DNA of 64,000 bases from Kitagawia praeruptora (taxonomy: Eukaryota > Streptophyta > Magnoliopsida > Apiales > Apiaceae), in NCBI GenBank assembly GCA_037693485.1, contig CM075346.1, forward strand, positions 123,864,001 through 123,928,000, in the 5' to 3' direction. The position numbers were made by a program, and so were the translations under genes. The notes beneath the pieces were generated by a model. The model made no database searches, was not told the DNA's origin, and was given only the letters and a program-made list of their open reading frames with translations. This document shows positions 61,314-64,000 of the stretch, piece by piece (within the stretch, counting starts at the first letter, position 1; the number at the start of each line of letters is the position of its first letter).

Positions 61314-62795
61314 ATTTTATATCCACTTGGAACGTTCCATATCGGCTTAAATTGATTATCTTGGACTCAAGTTTGTTGTAGTTTTGATGTGTTTTTGTTT
61401 AGTTGTGCAGGTTCGTGAAATGTCGATTACGGTTGGTGTTTTCCGTCGATGATAGAGTTGAATTTAAGCTTTGGAATGAAGGTAGAAGTCTTTTCCTAGG
61501 CTACCGTGAAGGTTCATGAGTCAAAGGAATGAAGGACGGGAAGTGGCAAAAGAATCGGATGAGAAATAAGCAAATTGTGGAAAATTCGGATTTCCAAGCA
61601 GTCTACACTGTTTTGGCCATATCTAGAGTTCTAGAAGTCCGTTTTGGACGATCTTACTGTCCACGCGAAGCTTGGGAAATTTTCTTGAAGTTTAGAGAAA
61701 ATTAATTTTGGACAGAATTCAAATGCTCAGTCTGCGTAGGTAGACTGCGCAGGAAATAGAGAGGAAGTGCGCAGTCTGCGCCCTTGCTAGGCAGACTGCG
61801 CCCAAACATCCTGGAAATTCCCGTTTTCTATCCTATTTCGATTTTAAGATGTATTTTTGGGACTTTTCTTGTTGGAAAAGTATTCTAGGGCCTATAAAAA
61901 CACTACCTATCATTGTAAATCATATCAATTACTTAGAATTAGTTAGCATATTATAACATAGAATTCATATCTTGTTTCATTATCATGATTTCACTTGATC
62001 CCATGATGACGAGAGGTTCAATTACGAACTAATCGTTGTCATGTGATTCTAACGGATTTATTTATGGAGCTTTAGTATCTTGATTCTTTAAAGATCTGTG
62101 TGTGATGTATATCTGATATCCTCGTATGGTTATGCTTAATTGTTAGATGTGTATCTAACATCTAATCTATTAATCTCTTGTGAAGTGAAAGTGGATCTTG
62201 AGATTTAGAGCTTGCCATGCTAGCATAGGTTCATGATTGTTTATCAACATGATTCGTAGTGTAAGATGAAAATACTTATATTGCCCTATGTGATCTTTGT
62301 GGATAACTTGTTCATCAACCATTATGTTTTCAAATTCTATAGACATATAGGGTCTAAGCATAATTGGTGTCTATTCATCTTCTATATCTTTTTTGGATGT
62401 ATAGGTAGTTTGGTATACGTATACTGACAGGTAGCGTGTACTTGTTTCGTGTTGTCCGATCAGATATCATAACCATTGCATATAGTGATTAAAGGCGTCA
62501 GATCTAAGCGAAGTATTTAATGAAGTTAGGATCTCATGTTTTCTCTAGCATAAGTAACTTGATTCTAATTCTCGTTAGTTAGTTAATTTTTAGTTTGTTA
62601 ATTTGCTTTTTAGTTAAACTTAGTTAATTAAAACCCAAATTTGTTAATTGTCTTAGCAGTGAATAAAAATCATACATTGTTGCATAGGTGCATTAACTGA
62701 ATTGAAACCTAAACCAGATCTCTGTGGGAACGAACTCAACTTTATTCTACATTACTAATTGTGACCACGTACGCTTGCGTGATTTAGTGTTAACA
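61314..62795 (+). repeat. Solo LTR of a second, gypsy-like family
   Basis: 1482 bp, TGATAAGTGGATTTTATATC to TAGTGTTAACA, flanked by a perfect ATTCA duplication (61309-61313 and 62796-62800). Near the right end CTGTGGGAACGAACTCAACT followed by CGTACGCTTGCG resembles the 3' part of plant Ty3/gypsy LTRs, which suggests plus orientation. CAGTCTGCGC is repeated at 61725-61800. No internal region remains, so the rest was lost by LTR-LTR recombination. Confidence 0.85.
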
Positions 62796-62802
62796 ATTCA
62801 CT

Positions 62803-64000
62803 TTAGCCAGAATCTGAAGAATTCAACATTCCAATCTCACTAACCAACCTTGTGAAGGTGGCTTCATCTAATGGCTTAGTGAATATGTCAGCTAGTTGTT
62901 TATCTGTAGAGACATCATGCAACTCAATGGTTCCATTAGTTGCATGTTCTCTAATAAATGATATATGATGTCAATGTGCTTTGTCCTAGAATGATTGACA
63001 GGATTGGCAACTATAGATATTGTACTTGTGTTGTCACACATGATTGGGATCCTTTTCAACACAAGTCCATAGTCTCTAAGTTGATTTCTAATCCAAAGCA
63101 CTTGAGTACAGCAACTTCAAATAGCTATGTATTCAGCCTGAGCTGTGGAAGTTGACACAGATTGTTGTTTTTTGCTGTACCAAGAGACTAACCTTTGTCC
63201 AAGAAACTGGCAGCTACCTGAGGTGCTTTTCCTGTCCACTCTACATCCAGCATAATCAGCATCAGAATAACCAACCAGATTGAACCCTGTGTCCTTAGGA
63301 TACCATAAACCCAAGTTTGGAGTGCCCTTTAGATATCTAAAGATCCTCTTTATAGCAATCAAATGTGACTCTTTTGGATTTGATTGAAACCTTGCACACA
63401 AGCATATAGCAAACATGATGTCTAGCCTACTTGCAGTGAGATAGAGTAGAGAACCAACCATGCCTCTGTAGACTGAGATATCCACTTTCTTGCCTTTAGT
63501 ATCTTCATCCAATTTGGTGGCAGTGACCATGGGTGTCTTTGCAGGTGAGCAGTCTTCTAAGTCAAACTTCTTCAATAAATCATTGATGTACTTGGTTTGA
63601 CTGATAAAAATGCCATCCTTTCTTTGACTAACTTGCAATCCAAGAAAGAATGTTAACTCTCCCATCATACTCATCTCATATTTGCTCTACATGAGCTTAG
63701 AGAATTTCTCACACAGTTTCTCATTAGTAGAGCCAAATATGATATCATCCACATAGATCTGAACTAGGATAATATCATCACCATGCTTCTTGTAAAACAT
63801 TGTCTTGTCCAATGTGCCTCTAGTGAATTGATTTTCAAGGAGAAATTGTGATAAGGTATCATACCATGCCCTTGGAGCCTGCTTAAGTCCATACAATGCC
63901 TTAAGCAATCTGTAGACAAATTCTGGGAAATGTGAACCTCAAAGTCAGGTGGTTGTTGCACATATACTTCTTCTTTCAACTCTCCATTCAGAAATGCACT
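62803..64000 (-). pseudogene. Sirevirus-like Copia pol, RT-RNase H end, decayed
   Basis: The minus strand shows KEEVYVQQPPDFEVHI, then after a frameshift near 63920 ALYGLKQAPRAWYD and the catalytic YVDDIIFGSTNE, then GELTFFLGLQVSQRKDGIFI, DCSPAKTPM, RNase H SDADYAGCRVDRKSTSG and STAQAEYIAI, then NPVNHSRTKHIDI, and finally ADIFTKPLDEATFTRLV to a TAA at 62803-62805. In-frame stops lie at 63687-63689 and 63117-63119, and another frameshift lies near 62955. Sequence to the right of 64000 would hold the rest of RT, integrase, protease and gag. Confidence 0.9.

Larger units (their letters stand above)
54304..64000 (-). mobile_element. Sirevirus-like Copia retrotransposon with long env-like region, incomplete at window edge
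   Basis: On the minus strand the order is pol end (64000-62803), an env-like coding region (about 60465-55729), polypurine tract, and 3' LTR (55571-54304). A Copia pol followed by an extra downstream ORF is the Sirevirus (SIRE/Maximus) layout. A solo LTR of an unrelated family (61314-62795) has split the element just after pol. Stops and frameshifts occur in pol and in the env-like region, so it is an old, inactive copy. The 5' LTR, gag, protease and integrase lie beyond the right edge. Confidence 0.85.

Overview
The window is nuclear DNA of a flowering plant, most likely a eudicot with a large, repeat-rich genome. The evidence is GT-AG introns, plant-type ankyrin/PGG membrane-protein genes, plant gene fragments inside transposons (26S proteasome RPT1, LCB1, acyl-CoA oxidase, PI-PLC, ferritin), and typical plant elements: Copia, Sirevirus-like, TRIM, CACTA, MULE, RTE LINE and MITEs. 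I cannot name the species. No tRNA, rRNA, CRISPR or operon-like features were seen.

Host genes are few. A fragmented local family of ankyrin-repeat/PGG-domain genes (ACD6/ITN1-like) forms the backbone: a C-terminal remnant at 5236-5688, a five-exon pseudogene from 16585 to 30982, a tiny remnant split around 31505-36845, and the best-preserved copy from 41469 to 52013. The only uninterrupted host coding sequence is a small four-helix membrane protein at 8213-8803 (MEE60-like).

Layout: 1-5235, right part of a CACTA element with captured gene pieces; 5236-5688, PGG remnant followed by a foldback MITE; 5.9-8.2 kb, MITEs and AT-rich DNA; 8.2-8.8 kb, membrane-protein gene; 10227-15555, non-autonomous LTR retrotransposon carrying an intronless ferritin cDNA fragment; 15662-15948, truncated LINE; 16585-30982, ankyrin/PGG pseudogene broken by a three-LTR tandem Copia element (16677-27388) and a TRIM (28815-29433); 31505-36845, second Pack-CACTA (RPT1, unknown, ACX and LCB1 fragments); 37468-38609, MULE-type element; 38.6-41.3 kb, RTE LINE on the minus strand; 41469-52013, ankyrin/PGG gene broken by a third Pack-CACTA (42462-48876, USP39-like fragments); 52.7-53.5 kb, retroposon; 53572-53887, MITE; 54304-64000, a Sirevirus-like Copia element on the minus strand (3' LTR, very long degenerate env-like region, solo LTR of another family, decayed pol end) that leaves the window.

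Many insertions can be bounded to the base by target-site duplications, so the order of events is readable. The most unusual items are the ferritin cDNA in an LTR element, the three-LTR Copia with one outer target-site duplication and no recognisable tRNA primer site (but with complementary segments of crossing topology around the expected site), the Pack-CACTA elements that all sit in ankyrin/PGG coding sequence, and an 8-base insertion that, with the CACTA, is the only visible break in the best ankyrin/PGG copy.
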